Shown piece after piece: positions 1 to 22,100 of a stretch of 64,000 nt of DNA. The DNA lies in contig NC_031799.1 in the NCBI RefSeq assembly GCF_001522545.3, forward strand, positions 40,168,001 through 40,232,000, in the 5' to 3' direction. This DNA is from Parus major (lineage: Eukaryota > Chordata > Aves > Passeriformes > Paridae). Under the pieces are notes generated by a model, which had not been told where the DNA came from, made no database searches, and saw only the letters and a program-made list of their open reading frames with translations. Position 1 is the first letter of the stretch, and each line of letters begins with the position of its first letter. A program made the position numbers and the translations under genes.

Positions 1-1232
1 AGTTTCCATGAATCAGACAGGTGCTCTTGGTGGTACACCTGCCTGTTCCTCTAATTAGTGTATTGCTATCCTAAATCCAGAAGAAACACAGCCTTTTAAA
101 AAAAAATTAATATACAGTATAATTGATTGTAAAATAAGATGTGCTTACCTTGCATTAACACAATTGGCCCTTTTAAATCTAATGATCACCTTATAGTGAA
201 AGGCACTTACACTTGCTGTATAAGTGAAAAGACATTGTCCTCTGGAGTCTTTCTTGGTAGTGTTCTCCCAGAGATTCTGAATCCTACCAACCAAACTGCA
301 TGATGGTCAGGAGCAATTGTAAAGCCTTTGCTGGGTGCTTTGAAAACATAAAAGTAGTTTCTCTTAGTAAAGAAAACTCTAAACGCATATATGAGCATTT
401 GCAGTTTTTCTTGTGTAAAAACAACTGTAAATTGTTTTAGTGTTGTCTTTATGCACTAAGAAAAGAGATCATGGATGTGAATTGCTTAGAATTGTGGTGG
501 GATCTTCTCTGCAGAGCTAGGATTTTGTTTATGTCTGTACTTCTGACCTACTTCACTTAAAAGACAGCCCTTCTTCAAACTCTTGAGGTTGAGCAATACC
601 AGGTGTGAATCAGCACACTGAATGGTTTCTTATATCCCTGCAATTCTGAAGTAGTTTCCCGATACAGAGTTTAATTACTGCTGTTCCCACAGATGATTCT
701 GGAATACAAATTAAAGACATCTAGGTTTTGCTGCTTATTGTAAACATAGGAGATATCTGGAGAAGTAAAATATGGTTGCTGTTTTCTGAAGAGCCTGTCT
801 GATTTTCGTGGATTGCATGGAGGGTACCAATTCAATTCACAATAGCAAAACATTGCCAGTAGCTTTCTCCCGTCCTTCTTCTTATTCTCCTATAGCCCCA
901 GCTGAAATGACACCTGTATTTCCCTTGAAGCCAACATCCTGAACAATTATATTTTTTTTTAGTCTTGTCACACCCTTTATCTTTCTTTGGAGTAAAGTAG
1001 AATTAAGCAGAAATTGTTTCTAGTTTTGCTGTTGAATTTTAAGGGTTTACTGTAAGGAGCAGAATTAATGAGCCTTAGGAAACACAAGTATGACAAGTAT
1101 GACAAAACACCATATGACAGTTGAATACTTAATTCTGTTGCTTGTCTGGAAGCTGGAGGTTGTGGTCACTTTCTATTACAAAAAATACATTTCTGTGCTC
1201 TTAGTCATAAAAAAATAAAATAGTTTCATGTG

Positions 1233-1860
1233 AAAGGGACCTTTTAAAGGTCATCTTGTCCAATTCCTGCAGTTAGTGGGGACATCTTCAACTAGATCAG
1301 GTTGCTTTGTGCCCCATACAGCCTGGATTTAGACACTTCCAGGGATGGGGCAGCCACCACCTCTGTCCAACCTGTGCTAGTATTTAACCACACTCAATAT
1401 AAAATAACTTATTTCTTACAGGTAATCTTCTCCATTTTGAAATTGTTACCCTGTGTCCTGTTGTAACAGGTCCTGCTAAAAAGTCTGTCCCCATCTTTCT
1501 TATAGGCCCCTTTCACATGCTGGAAGGCGGCAAAAAGGTCTCCCCAGAGCTTTCTCTTCTCCAGGCCAAACAATCCCAACTCTAACCTTACTTCATGCAG
1601 GAGGTGCTCTTGCCATCAGGTCATCTTCATGGCCTTTTTGTGACCTCATTCCAGCAAGTCTGTTCAGTGCTGGCATCCCAGAGCTGGATGCAGGGTTCCA
1701 GGTGGGGTGTCACCAGAGCAGAGCAGAGGGACAGAATCCCCTCCCTCCCCTGCTGCCCACACTGCTCTGGATGCAGCCCAGGACACGTTTGGCTCTCTGT
1801 GCTGGGAGTGCCCATGGCTGGGTCATGTCCAGCTTGCTCCATTCTTAGGGACCAAGGAAG
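1233..1860 (-). mobile_element. CR1 LINE 3' fragment
   Basis: The sequence follows the familiar bird CR1 3' end, read as its reverse complement. It starts with the GGGACC-TT-AAAGGTCATC block near 1237, then the 'dotted' line of CR1 phrases: GGGACATCTTCAACTAGATC, CCAGGGATGGGGCA, AGGTGGGGTGTCACCAGAGC and CCCAGGACACG. The CR1 3' terminus is therefore at the left and the 5' side at the right, where similarity fades near 1860. The long open frames on both strands at 1595-2028 are fossil CR1 sequence and not a gene. It is 5' truncated, as most CR1 copies are. Confidence 0.85.
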
Positions 1861-4039
1861 ATTCAGGAGGCAGATAATTCTGATTTTGACCTTCTTACGA
1901 AAATATATTAAACATCGGGATTCTATGCTATTCTGTCCCCATGTCCAGAGCTGCTGTAGAGGACAGAAACTACACAACTCTGTTGTTTCTACAGTTGTGG
2001 TGGCAAGCAATTTAATAGTGTAATGCATCCTTAAAAGGATTTTACATGTCCTTGAGATCTATCTGAACTCAAATGGTGCAGATTAGGAGGGCAAATTATG
2101 GCAAATCGGCATCTGGTTGCTATAAGGGTGTGTTTAACCTAGGATCTTCAAATACTTGCTATTGATATTTTATTAAACATCCTAATGTCATTACTTCATG
2201 TATTAGACTAGGACCTCTCTTAAGTTACTGCCTGACTTAAGATGATGAGTAGTACTTAGTTGTTTGTGTTGTCTTTGGTATAGAGCTCATTACATCAGTG
2301 CACAAGTTGGATCGTATCAAAAATTTGAAGATCCCAAAATGAGAAATTAGCAAACTGCAAAATCCCATTCCCAGAGGTCAGCATAATTTTTCCTCTGTAT
2401 TTATTGCAAATGCTGTAATAAATCTTCCTTCTGTCAGTCTAGTGTTTCTGTTCTTGACTTTAGAAGATAAATGCTCCATACCTCCCTTCTTACTCACAGG
2501 TTCCAGAGTCCTTGAGAGGTGAACAGAAATCAGATTCTTGTGCTGCACCGTTCTGTTATCTTGTTGTGTTTTTATTTGAGCTACTTTAGCCAAAATCTTA
2601 CTTTTCTCTCATTAGCTGAAAACATAAAATGTAAAGTATATATTTCATCTTCTGGTGAACTTCCGGTGAAATTTCTCTTTTCTAAGAGCAGTTCTTGAAT
2701 TTGAAGAAATTACCTTTTTTTTTTTTTTTATAAAACACGACCATATTTTTAATAAAATGTGTTATATTATATATTGGTAGAACACAGCCACCACCACCAC
2801 AGCAGAATACACCACACAGCCACCAGTTACAGAGACATAACTGAAATTATGCTTAGGAAGCTTTTTTTACAAGTTGTAATAAAGTCCTAAAGTCTCATGG
2901 GTTTCTAATCAAACTTTTTGTAATGCGGGTTTTGTTTTTCCAGCTAAGTTCTTAAAATACTCAGTTTAATTATTTTGTTTTGTAACAGTCAAAAATTGCA
3001 AGTAGAATCTTTACTGCATTAATTGACAGACAAGGCCTAAGTTTTAAAAATTAGGACTATTTCAGATGTCATTACTGTTGGAAATGCCGATTCCTGATGA
3101 TCTGATGCTAGCTTGAATACACTAAACATAAGATTATTTTAATTATTAATTAATTATATTAATTCTGATGTTTCTGTAACTTTGTGTATGCCCTCTTAAA
3201 TTTTTCATACAAAACTGAAAATAGTAAATTATTTATGAAGACTTTAAAGATTATTGGTACTGTCAGTGCTTGATTCCTGTGTGATTCTCTTCAAAATGTA
3301 TAGTTCCAGATATGCTTGGAACATGCACATAATGTAAATTTAAAATAATTGGTTGGTTTGGGCCTATATAGAAATTAAAGCTTTTCTCTGTAAATGTTAA
3401 TTCAAGCATTCCTAGTTAAAATTCTAGGTATGTTTGTACATAAACATGAGGTGTTAGAGTTACACATGGTTCATCCCATTGTTTTAGATATAGCAGACAA
3501 GAAACAAAAAAATACAAAACAAGCTAATATGAAGAAATTTTAACTCCATACCATTCAAAATCGGTATAGTGAGGAAGACAGGGGGAATCAGGTTCAAGCC
3601 GGATGTCTTCTGGCCTCATAGTCACCATCAGCCATTGCTTTAACAGGGGCTATTTCAGTCAACCCTAGTAATCCCTGTGCAGGTGGCCACTGGCTGTAAT
3701 CTGAGGCTGCAGTTTTCATTCTAAGAACTAATTTTGATTTTTCTACCTGTGCACATCACCTTTTATATACAGTGTTCTTTTGAAAGTGTTTTTCTCTCAT
3801 TTTGTTCTTGTGTATTTCCTCTGCTGAATTCTTTGCTCATAACTAGCTTTTTAACAACCAGTAGAAGCCTGATTTTCCCTTTCTTCATTTAATATTATTA
3901 AAAGCATTCAACTTTTCATTTTCATTCCAAATTATCACTGGGTTGATTGCCATGGTCTTCTATCTTCGCTTATATTTAAACTTTGTTTATTTTTAGTTTT
4001 TAATGTCCTCAGTTAGGCACAGGTAGTGCTGTCTGGCTA

Positions 4040-4640
4040 ACTCAGGATGATGTGTATTGGCATCTCTTTTTATTAACTCAAGGATTGTTGAGATGAAAAA
4101 TAAGGGATGGGACCACCATGCTATTTAAGATGATTTATTGTTCAAGTGAGCTAGATAAGATATCAGTTTCAAAGGTGTGATTTTTGGAGAGAATCAACAA
4201 GTCAGCCATAGCTCAAGGTAGTCAAGGGTTTCTTCCTCACACCACAATAATGGACTTTTTGGTCCAAAAGACAGTTAACACAAAACTTGTTTCTACTTAA
4301 TGACCTAGCACCCTTGCTTAATTCTGCTGCACTGCGTCCGTCTTTTAGCCAATGAACGGATAGGTCACGTCCCCACAGACACCTCTGTTGTGGCTTCTAG
4401 ATCCTTAGCCTGCCCTGTAAGTCACATTATTACAGTTTAAACCTCTCACTATTTTACCTAATTTCTTACTTACTCAAGGCATATTCTTTCTTACAACTAT
4501 AGGAACATAAATTTATGATTTTTCTACCTAATGTCTGTGTACCTTTATCATTACATTAACCCAAGCTCTTTCTAAGGCTGCAGATTGAACCTTTCAGCAT
4601 CTGTGAAAGTTTCTATCTTTCCATTTCCCACAAAGGATGA
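4040..4640 (-). repeat. Possible minus-strand LTR remnant
   Basis: On the minus strand this block has an LTR-like layout. A CCAAT-type ATTGG sits near 4352-4360, a GC-richer segment with GTCACGTCCC lies near 4365-4374, and on the minus strand these are followed by an AATAAA (reverse complement TTTATT near 4133). It abuts the well-defined solo LTR at 4656. I could not identify both termini or a target-site duplication, so this is a weak call; it may be ordinary intron sequence. Confidence 0.25.
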
Positions 4641-4650
4641 AGGCTTAAAA

Positions 4651-5875
4651 CAGCTTGTTGATTCACTGTTGTTGATGATTGACCATTGCAACTATCGCCT
4701 GTGTTGTGTTTAGTTCAATTTTCATTTTAATAGTTGCTGTCGGTCACTCCTTACATTCATCATTGAGCTTCTGTGCTGTGTTTGCATGGCAATGTACCAG
4801 GAGGGTGCAATTCTGTGAGAGGCTGCTAGAAGCTTCTCCTGTGTCCAAGAAAGCCAGTGACAGCTGGCTCCAAGATGGACATGCCACGGGTCAAAGCTGA
4901 GCCCGTCTGTAATGGTGCCATTGGGGTATTGTATTTAAGAACAGGAGAAAGATTCTGCACCACAGCAATTGCTAAAGAGTGAAACTATGTACTACTATGA
5001 GCATAACAGCCCTGGTGACAGCAAGGTTAGTGCAGAAGGAGAGGGAGGAGGTCCTCCAGGCACTGGAGCAGAGGGTCCCCATGCAGCCTGTGGTGAGGGT
5101 CATGGTAAAGCAGCTGTGCTGCTGCAGTGCATGGAGGACCCTACACCGGGGTGCGTGGATGTGATTGAAGGAGTCTGTGAGCCTGCAGGAAGTCTGCACT
5201 GGAACAGGTTTCCTGGAAGAACCTGTGGCCCCATGAGAGAGGAGCTCAAGCTAGAGCATGTCTGCTGACAGGACTTGTGACCCTGTGGGGGTCCACTGCA
5301 GCAGCAGCCTGTTCCAGAAGGATGATACAATGTGGAAGAGATCCATGCTGGAGCTGTTTGTGAAGAACTGTAGCCCCCGAGACAGATTCACATTGGAGAA
5401 GTTTGGAGGACTGTTTCCTGTAGGAGGGACCCCACACTGCAATGAGGAAAGAGTGAGAGGAGTCCTTCTCCTGAGGAGGGAGAACTAATTCTAACCTTGA
5501 GGAAGAAGCAGCAGAGACAACATGTGATTAACTGATGGCGCCTTCATTCCCTGTCCCCTTGTGCTACCTGGGAGAGAGGAGGTGGAAAAAAATTGCAAAT
5601 GAAGTTAGGCCCAGGAAGAAGGGAGAGCTAGGAGGAAGGTATTTTTAAGATTTGGCTTTATTTCTTGTTATCTTACTCTCACTTGCTTGGTAATAAACTA
5701 GTATTCCCTGAGTCAAACCTGGTTTGCCTGTGATGTAATTGGTGGTGCCTCTCTGTCCCTCTCTTGACCCGGGAACCTTTGTTATAGTATTTTCTCTTCC
5801 TTGTCCGGCTGAGAGACGAGAGAGAGCAACTTTGGTAGGCACCTGGCATCCAGCCAAGGTCAGCCCACCACAGCT
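4651..5875 (+). mobile_element. Solo ERV LTR with 5-bp target-site duplication
   Basis: The element runs 4656-5870. It starts TGTTG, ends CCACCA and is flanked by the direct repeat CAGCT at 4651-4655 and 5871-5875. Length is 1215 bp with no internal retroviral region, so it is a solo LTR left by LTR-LTR recombination. A TATA-like TATTTAA lies at 4932-4938 and the polyadenylation signal AATAAA at 5692-5697. The middle (about 5040-5450) is a degenerate array of roughly 40-45-bp units of the type CCCGTGGGAGGGACCCACACTG-GAGCAG. I recognise the sequence as a common bird LTR family, probably ERVL-like, but cannot name the subfamily. It lies in sense orientation in the SPIN1 intron, 178 bp before a coding exon. 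Confidence 0.85.
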
Positions 5876-6048
5876 TCATGTGCATGTAGCCAATGTGTAG
5901 CTCTCTAGAGCCTTTTCCCATTTTAGCAGGTCACTGATCAGTCATAGCATGAATCGTTTGGATTCTTTACATTTTGGTATTTAGTATGAAGGCTTTTAAT
6001 TAAGTTTTAATTTTTTTTTCAGTAATTCCAACATATTTTATATTGTAG

Positions 6049-6097
6049 GTCATGCGGGAGTGTCTGCCAGCATGATGAAGAAAAGAACATCCCACAA
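6049..6097 (+). CDS. SPIN1: SPIN1 coding exon 2 (residues 18-34)
   Basis: This 49-bp exon sits between an AG acceptor (6047-6048) and a consensus donor GTAAGT (6098-6103). It enters in phase with two bases completing Gly18, then encodes HAGVSASMMKKRTSH and two bases of Lys34. This is the basic N-terminal tail of spindlin-1, before the first Tudor-like domain, in a stretch that is unstructured in the mammalian protein. Two methionines (26, 27) are in frame, so a transcript starting near this exon could still give a spindlin with all three Tudor-like repeats. The start codon and residues 1-17 are upstream of the window. It differs from the human sequence, as I remember it, at residue 25 (Ser for Asn). 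Confidence 0.95.
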
Positions 6098-15548
<9,451 letters not shown>

Positions 15549-16908
15549 ACGTCATCATGAACTTTTGCCAAATTTGTGGAACTATTAAATGTAAAATTTG
15601 TAGACACAAAGACTTGACTGCTTTCCAGTTTAACGAAAGCTTAAATGTCCCTGCGAACCCACAATCTCTGCCAGCAAAACTGTTTTGTTCTGAGTAATAC
15701 AAACATGACACATTTTGTGTAAGAGAACTCCTTTTCTTGAAGGAAGTCAGTATGTTTGGGCAGGAGGGAGTTAAAAGCAAAGAACAGCTGCAAATTCAAG
15801 CTGTGTAAAGTTGATCTAGTATTGTAATCATTAATCTAAATTTTTTCATAGATTTTGACTTTTTCTTCAATCTTGCACTCACTTGTTCAACTGCCACATG
15901 CAAGTGTAGTTTGATATTTTGATACGCCTTTTTTTGTAACATTAAATTTAATTTCTTGGATACTGGCAGTCCTTGTTTTCAGGGTTGGGACAGCGGTGAC
16001 TTTTCTGAAAGGTTTAAACAGTTTGTGCAGTATCAAGGAGTGCCTAACCCAAGTAACATCATCATTCTGCTGTGTTTCTACACTTTATTTCAAATTTAGC
16101 TTTTTAAGAACTTGCAGTGCGTGGAAATGCTTGTGCATTTTTTACTAGTCACAGGGCAGTAGGATACCAAGTGTTTGGATTACGCACCTTTCAGTGAAAA
16201 GGCTTTAAACTATAAAATTACATTTAATCTGTATAACCACTTAATTAGAATATGCAGGTTAATGGCCCACATTTACAAGTTGTAGGAACCAGTAAAATAC
16301 ATGCAACAAGGCTGCCTTCAATCCTAAGTGTTGTACTTCTTTCTTTGTTATACACACTTCTTAGCAAAACCCAAGTGCTTGGTGCCACAACTTTAACAGT
16401 ATATATGCTACTTCAGAAGACTTTAGACTACACATTGGCATCAGTAGTCTCATTTAATATCAAAACCTAGCAACCTGAATGTTTGTGTGTGGACTTAGAA
16501 GCCTAACAGTAGTTAATATTTTACATGGTAAATACAATCTCACACCAGGGGAGTGGGAGGGGGTGTCCTTTTACAGTGAAGATGTAACTTTAGAGAAGGA
16601 GAAGCGTTTGTTGCCTTCTGCTCAGTCTGTTGCATTCCTTTGTGTTGGTTTGCTTTTAATCATTTCAGTTTGAGAAGGCATCTTCCCAGTTTATTCTTTT
16701 TCTGGCTTTTCCACATAAGGAGTGTCTGGACAAATCTACAGTTTAAACCTGTTGTTGCCTTTTGTGGTGTACATTGTACTTGCTTTGAGGTATGCTGTTA
16801 ACATGAATTTCATTCTATGAACACTAGAGTTCTGCATGCCAGTGGTGTACTATCTAACGGAAGCTATAGGCAGTCTCAGTGGTTCAGTCATCTGCATTAG
16901 ATTGTGGA

Positions 16909-16916
16909 TGTAAATA
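16909..16916 (+). promoter_or_regulatory. Candidate Pumilio element in 3'UTR
   Basis: TGTAAATA matches the Pumilio consensus TGTANATA and lies in the sense strand of the SPIN1 3'UTR. One site alone is weak evidence, since such octamers occur by chance in AT-rich sequence. Confidence 0.25.
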
Positions 16917-17938
16917 GCAGCCCACAACTGCAAAATTTTTTCATGGTTATAATCTTGCAAGATAGTTGTAAATGAAAATTAGAGTTTCTTAAGTGTGGCA
17001 GCTTTTAAAAATAATGGAATTGGAACAACAATCCAGCACAGCAACAAGGTTGTCATGTTACAATAAGGCAGAGCTCTGCAAGTTTCAAAAAACTGCTTCA
17101 CAGAAGTACAGAATGTGAAGACAGTTAACACTGTTGATGGAAGGAACAAATACCCTGATATCCAACCGTGTGCCATTAGTGGAAGAATGCAGGAGAGGTG
17201 CTGTTAATCAGAGGACAGAGGTGCAGATGACCTCTGTTGTGGGTAATCTTGATGTTGAAGACTCAGTGGTTTAAGCCCCTTTCTGTCCATTTTTTTGCCT
17301 GATTTCATATTTTAGCCTTAAGGCTTGTGCCTCATTATGCTGTTGAATGGTAATAAATACTCTCCGTATAAATATGATACCTTAATTCTTTGTCCATTGC
17401 TACTATATTGCATTATGTCCAGTATTTCATCATGGGCAACCAAAGGCAGGCTATTGTCTTTCAGTGAATAGCTTCTTGATGCAGTCCTTATGCAGTAAGT
17501 ACCTGAGTCGTAAATGTTTCTTGTGTTTGAACAAAGTGAGCAGATTTGCAACACAGTGTTTTCATCCTGCAGATCTGTTGTGTTTTCTATTGACTCTTAA
17601 GAGTCCTGCATGTAAATCTCAAAGCTGAGCCTGGCTCCATGAGCCCAAGTCGATATTTGTGGCACAGGAATGAGTGAGTATATTAATTACACACGAGATA
17701 CATGAATAACCTAGTACACTGAACTTGGGGCTATATATCTGAGGAATAAGAGGTTTGTTTTGAAATAATCTGAGGTTTAGGTCTACTGGAACACTTTTAG
17801 CATTAGGCTTGCATTTGTGGGTTTTCTGCAAGCCTATTGAATACACTATGTATTCTGACAATTAGGGTATAATCTACAAACTGTAAATTTCACAGTTGTT
17901 TTTCAATGTCCCTGTTGTCTGTTGTGTGGGTATTTTCA

Positions 17939-17992
17939 CTTTTTTTTTTCTTTTTTTTTCTTTTTTCTTTTTTGTTTCTTTTTTTTTTTTTT
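17939..17992 (+). repeat. Pyrimidine (T-rich) tract in SPIN1 3'UTR
   Basis: About 54 bases of nearly pure T broken by single C or G. In the mRNA this would be a U-rich tract able to bind PTB- or ELAVL-type proteins. It could also be the remnant of a poly(A)-type tail on the other strand, but I see no retrocopy beside it. Confidence 0.7.
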
Positions 17993-18242
17993 GGATAGCT
18001 TAAACCACAGTTTTGAGGCTTGAGACTAATTCCACTCCCTGCCCATCTGCTTTGGGCTTTGTTTTAGGCTCATGTTTCAGATCTGCATGCAGTGCTTGCG
18101 TTACCCTGGTAACTAAATGTTGGTTCCTTGTTATAGGGGTTCAACATTACTTTCCAAAATCACATAGGGCTTGTGATGGCACAAGCCATGGATCTTTGTA
18201 TAAAAGTTATTCACCTTTCACATTTACCTGCTGTAGTATTGT

Positions 18243-18275
18243 TGTATATTGTGTGTGTGCGTGTGTGTGACGTCA
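18243..18275. repeat. Short GT repeat ending in a CRE palindrome
   Basis: A GT-rich run with one GC step near 18251-18269 leads directly into TGACGTCA at 18268-18275, a perfect cAMP response element. Its position in the 3'UTR makes a promoter role uncertain. Confidence 0.5.
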
Positions 18276-19087
18276 GGCTGCCATGTAAAACTTAAAAGGG
18301 AAAAAAAACAAAAAAAAACCCCAACTTAAATGCAGACCATCCTTTTTTGCATGCTTAGAGGGTTAGAACATTCAATGTAACAAACTAAAGTTGCATGTTA
18401 AAATGTTTAGGTTTTTGTTTTGTTCTGTTTTTATTTTGTGTTCAGTTTTTTGTGAATTTGCTTATTGTGCTGTTTTAATGGTTGTTAGTAGGATTAAATG
18501 CACCGGTGAGACGAGCATAGTGCCAACGGAAGGTAATTTTCCAGTTGTATATGTCATACAGCATTTGAAGGGACCATGTATTCTGTTAAAGAAAAAAAAT
18601 AAAATTTCAGTTGAATAGCAGAACGCTACATTCTTCTTCTTTCTTTTGAGTGCCAAACCCTAAACTATGCTGGAGTAAAGATGGGGAAAACCCTTTTTGT
18701 TGGAATAGGTAGAAGCATTCTTTAAATGGATTGTTTAAACATAGGGGCTTTATCTTCAGATAGAATTTACTAGTTGTGTCAGGGAAAAGAATTATGGTAA
18801 AAACAGTTTCTGGTTCCTTGAAAATGCTGTGCTTTTTGTATTTTACATCATTAGTGCAATTTGGATGGTTCTTGGTATGTGTATAGTTCAGAGGTCTTCG
18901 TGTTCGCATTTTTAAATTAGGTAATGAATTCATCTTTAGAGCTTGGTTTCTTTATTTTTATTTTATTTTGAACAATGTAGACAGTTCCCTGTTCTCTGCA
19001 TTTAGAAGTATAAACACTTTAAATTGTTACTTAATTCTGTAAGTAATTTTTATAATTATGATGTAACTCTATCCTTAAAACATTTAA

Positions 19088-19093
19088 AATAAA
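19088..19093 (+). terminator. Likely SPIN1 poly(A) signal
   Basis: AATAAA 3.54 kb after the SPIN1 stop is followed within 30-40 bases by a TG/T-rich element (TGCCTGTAAACTTTGTTCT). Earlier signals at 18598 and 15941 could give shorter mRNAs, and a further AATAAA lies at 19696-19701. Confidence 0.6.
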
Positions 19094-19110
19094 CCCTTTA
19101 TGTGCAACTT

Positions 19111-22100
19111 ATGCCTGTAAACTTTGTTCTCACAAGCAAAACATAGTAATGTGATTTCAGGTTATGAAGAAGCAGTATCAATTTATTATTTTAATGTTGA
19201 GCCATGTATGCTGGTGTAATACTTGCCCTATGAAATACGTTTGCTTGCAAAGCCAAATTTTATTCTTTTTTTTCAAATAAGTATAAATGCTGGTAAGATG
19301 GAACTTGCCTAAGGAAAAGCATACTGTTAAATTGTATTTAACTAAACACAGAAAACTCACCCCTCCAGGGGCTGTGTGGGTCTGTTAAGCAGTCTCAATT
19401 TCCAGAGTACACAAAATATCTTGGCAGTGGGGAACTGCAGAAGCATTTGGCAGTGTTTTGGTGATACATTAATTTGCTTTGAATTAAAACAATTTAAAAT
19501 TTAATGAAGTGTATTTTACTGGTAATAAAAAACAAAGTTGATGCAAATTGGAGGTGATAAGCAGAGAAGATAACATCACCATCTTGTGGATTTTCTAAAG
19601 TCCTGTAAGTTGTTGTGAAGACTTTATGTGGTTAAATTACTAAGGCAGGCTTTCCATGTTGAACAGTTTTTCTTTATTACTGCCTTTTTTCTGATAATAA
19701 AGGGTGCATGGCACTTAAAGGATGTGGTATAGTGGTGGACTTTGTAGTGTTAGGTTAACAGTTGGACTCAGTGATCTGAAGTATGTCTTCCAACCTAAAT
19801 GAATCTGATTGTGAAACACTTTTTGGCGCCAAGCTCATTTAGTCGTATACTGAAGAACACGGGAGTATGCCAGCATGCATACCCAAACCTCTTCCTGTAA
19901 TTGGTATCCAGTTTATTGTATCCTGTTGCCCCTGGTACTGCTCCCAGTGAAGATTTATATTGTGTACATCTGTGCTTAGAAAGAGTCTAAGACATTGCTG
20001 TAGCAAGCATATCACCTGCAAAAAGCAGAGGTTTATCTCTGTGACCAGGCTATTAAATTGTATTTAAAAATAGATGCAGTAACACAGTGTGACTAATGCC
20101 GAACCTGTTCTGTATTAACACTAATAAACCCAGCCTCAGTTTGGTGGCATCTTCCTCTTTATAGAGACAAGAAAAAGCCTTGCAGAAGCCAAGATAATTT
20201 TGTTGTCTATCACTGTAGTAATGAACTTGCCCCTGAGAGTTACTTTCAAGTAGCTTAAATGTCAGTGCCTTGTAGACAATAATGTCCCTCAGATTTCAGA
20301 GGGTGGTAGGGGTTCTACTCAGAGCTATTGCTTCAATGCTACTGTACAGTATTTTCACATGTCAGGTTCTTCCTTGTCCATATGAACATTTTTTTAGGGA
20401 GAAAAAAACCCCAAACCTGCTCTTTGCTCAGTGGATTACTCACTTTGACATAATTTTTATTTTTATATTCATGCTGTAAGCAGCGGAGCCATTAATGACT
20501 TCAGGGGAATCTCTTGTTTTCTGGAAAGGGTGAAGTTCAGTAAGGATATCTGGGAGGAGGTTGGGCTGCTGCAATTTAAGATCATTAGGCTCTAAAATGA
20601 GAAGTAAGAATACATCAAGGAAATTATAGGTACGTTCTTTCATCATCAAGCGCTGGATAATAAAAGATTTTTACTATTTTGCACACTTTAAAGCATTTTT
20701 TTTTCAGTCTAACTAGTTTTTCTTTCTAAGTTCCTGTCTTTGCGTGTTACATCACTTAACCTCTTTGCCAATATCAGTACCTAAGCATTTTAATTCCTAT
20801 CAGGATTTGCAGCCTCGGAAAGTTATCAAGCTACTAGGCATTTTTTCAAGCTCTGCTCTTCCCACTGTCTTGTGAATTTCCTGATTTCCAAACAGGGTAC
20901 AGAGCTGTATATGCACAATGTACACCTGCTTATGTACAACAGAAAGCAGCTGAGGTCTCAGCTCTGTGAGGTGGTGTCAACACTTCCCTATTCTACATAG
21001 ATGTTCATTACAGATCTCTGCACATTTTTCATCTGAAATCAGTTATGGTTTGTCTGCCTTCACTTGTATACAACTTGTGTGAATGGTTTTACAGCCTCAC
21101 AATTTAGAAACCTCTGTTTTGACACTGGTTGCACCCACCAGAATTAATGTGGTGCAATGCAATTAATCCTTAAATTTGTTTATATTCAATGGAGTCTGAC
21201 TTTTCCAGGCCCTTTTTGAATGTTTTGATGCTATTGTTCCTCAGGTCTGTAGACCAATCTGTTCAAAGCTGACTTTAGTAATGATCATGGACATCTTAAC
21301 ACTTACTTTATTTTACATAATCTTTTTACTTCCTAAGGATGTTCCAACCCAGATCTAACAGATGAGAGGCACTTTTTTTTTTAAAAAAAAATTAAAACAA
21401 AAACTTTATACTAGTTTAAAAACACTTTCATGTTGATCAAAGTGAATCCCTGTAAACAGCCACTTAGGAGAGAGTGGTCTTATTTTTCTCTTTCTTTTAT
21501 AGGAGATTGCTAAGTGTCAGAGCAGCACTCATCTGAGTTTTGGGCTCATGCATTTTAGTCCTGTGGCACTACTAGCTACTGATATATTCAGCTTTGAAAT
21601 GGACTGGGGAATAACTGATTAAATTATCTTCATAAAGACCTTTACCACTTGATAAAAGCTGTCACTAATTTATTTGATTTTGCAATACTGTTCACTAATT
21701 CCTAGCTATTTTTAGCTTACAGAGGCAGGTGTCTAACTTAAATTTAATTTAATGAATTAGAAAACATTAACTTTTTAAGCTGTAAGATCAAAAAAAAATA
21801 AAAATCTGCACTAACAGCAGAAGCGCTAGAGAAGATACTGTGATTCAAAGGTTATGCTTAAAGTTGGAAGAATGGCAATAGCAATTCTTACAAGAAACTT
21901 GTTGATATGATGCCAGACATTTCATGATGGAGATTTGAAACTCTGTCTTGATAGGAATCCTCAATATTCTCCAGCATTTTTCATTTCGTTCAGGTTTATG
22001 ACTTAAAAGGATGTCATTCTGCCAGATGAAAAATTCTTGTAGTGCAGCTCAGTATACTGTCTACTCAGTAGCTTGTAGACAAAAAACAAAAAAGGGCATT

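Larger units (their letters stand above)
1..6048 (+). other. SPIN1: SPIN1 intron (5' part outside window)
   Basis: This is the intron upstream of the 49-bp SPIN1 coding exon. It ends in a normal acceptor: a T-rich stretch and AG at 6047-6048. The exon encoding residues 1-17 and the first base of codon 18 is not visible here, so it must lie before base 1. Inside are a minus-strand CR1 fragment (about 1233-1860) and a plus-strand solo LTR (4656-5870). There is also a short (ACC)n-like tract near 2788-2800 and a T-run at 2716-2729. Otherwise it is AT-rich sequence in which I see no gene. Confidence 0.85.
15549..19110 (+). other. SPIN1: SPIN1 3'UTR, about 3.5 kb
   Basis: The stretch from the SPIN1 stop to the cluster of poly(A) signals has the AT-rich look of a long 3'UTR, and mammalian SPIN1 mRNA also has a 3'UTR of several kilobases. 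Candidate poly(A) signals in order are ATTAAA 15941-15946, AATAAA 18598-18603 and AATAAA 19088-19093. The last is followed by a GU-rich stretch and is my choice for the main end. The UTR also holds a pyrimidine tract (17939-17992), a perfect TGACGTCA palindrome after a GT repeat (18268-18275), a Pumilio-type TGTAAATA (16909-16916) and an A-rich tract (18299-18322). The exact end is inferred; alternative polyadenylation is likely. Confidence 0.75.

Noticed and set aside
1595..2028. Opposing 142- and 133-codon frames
   Set aside because: They lie mostly in a CR1 3' fragment and carry no intact CR1 or other domain.
5258..5488. Small frames in the solo LTR
   Set aside because: LTR repeat units, not genes; frames differ between the two LTR copies in the window.
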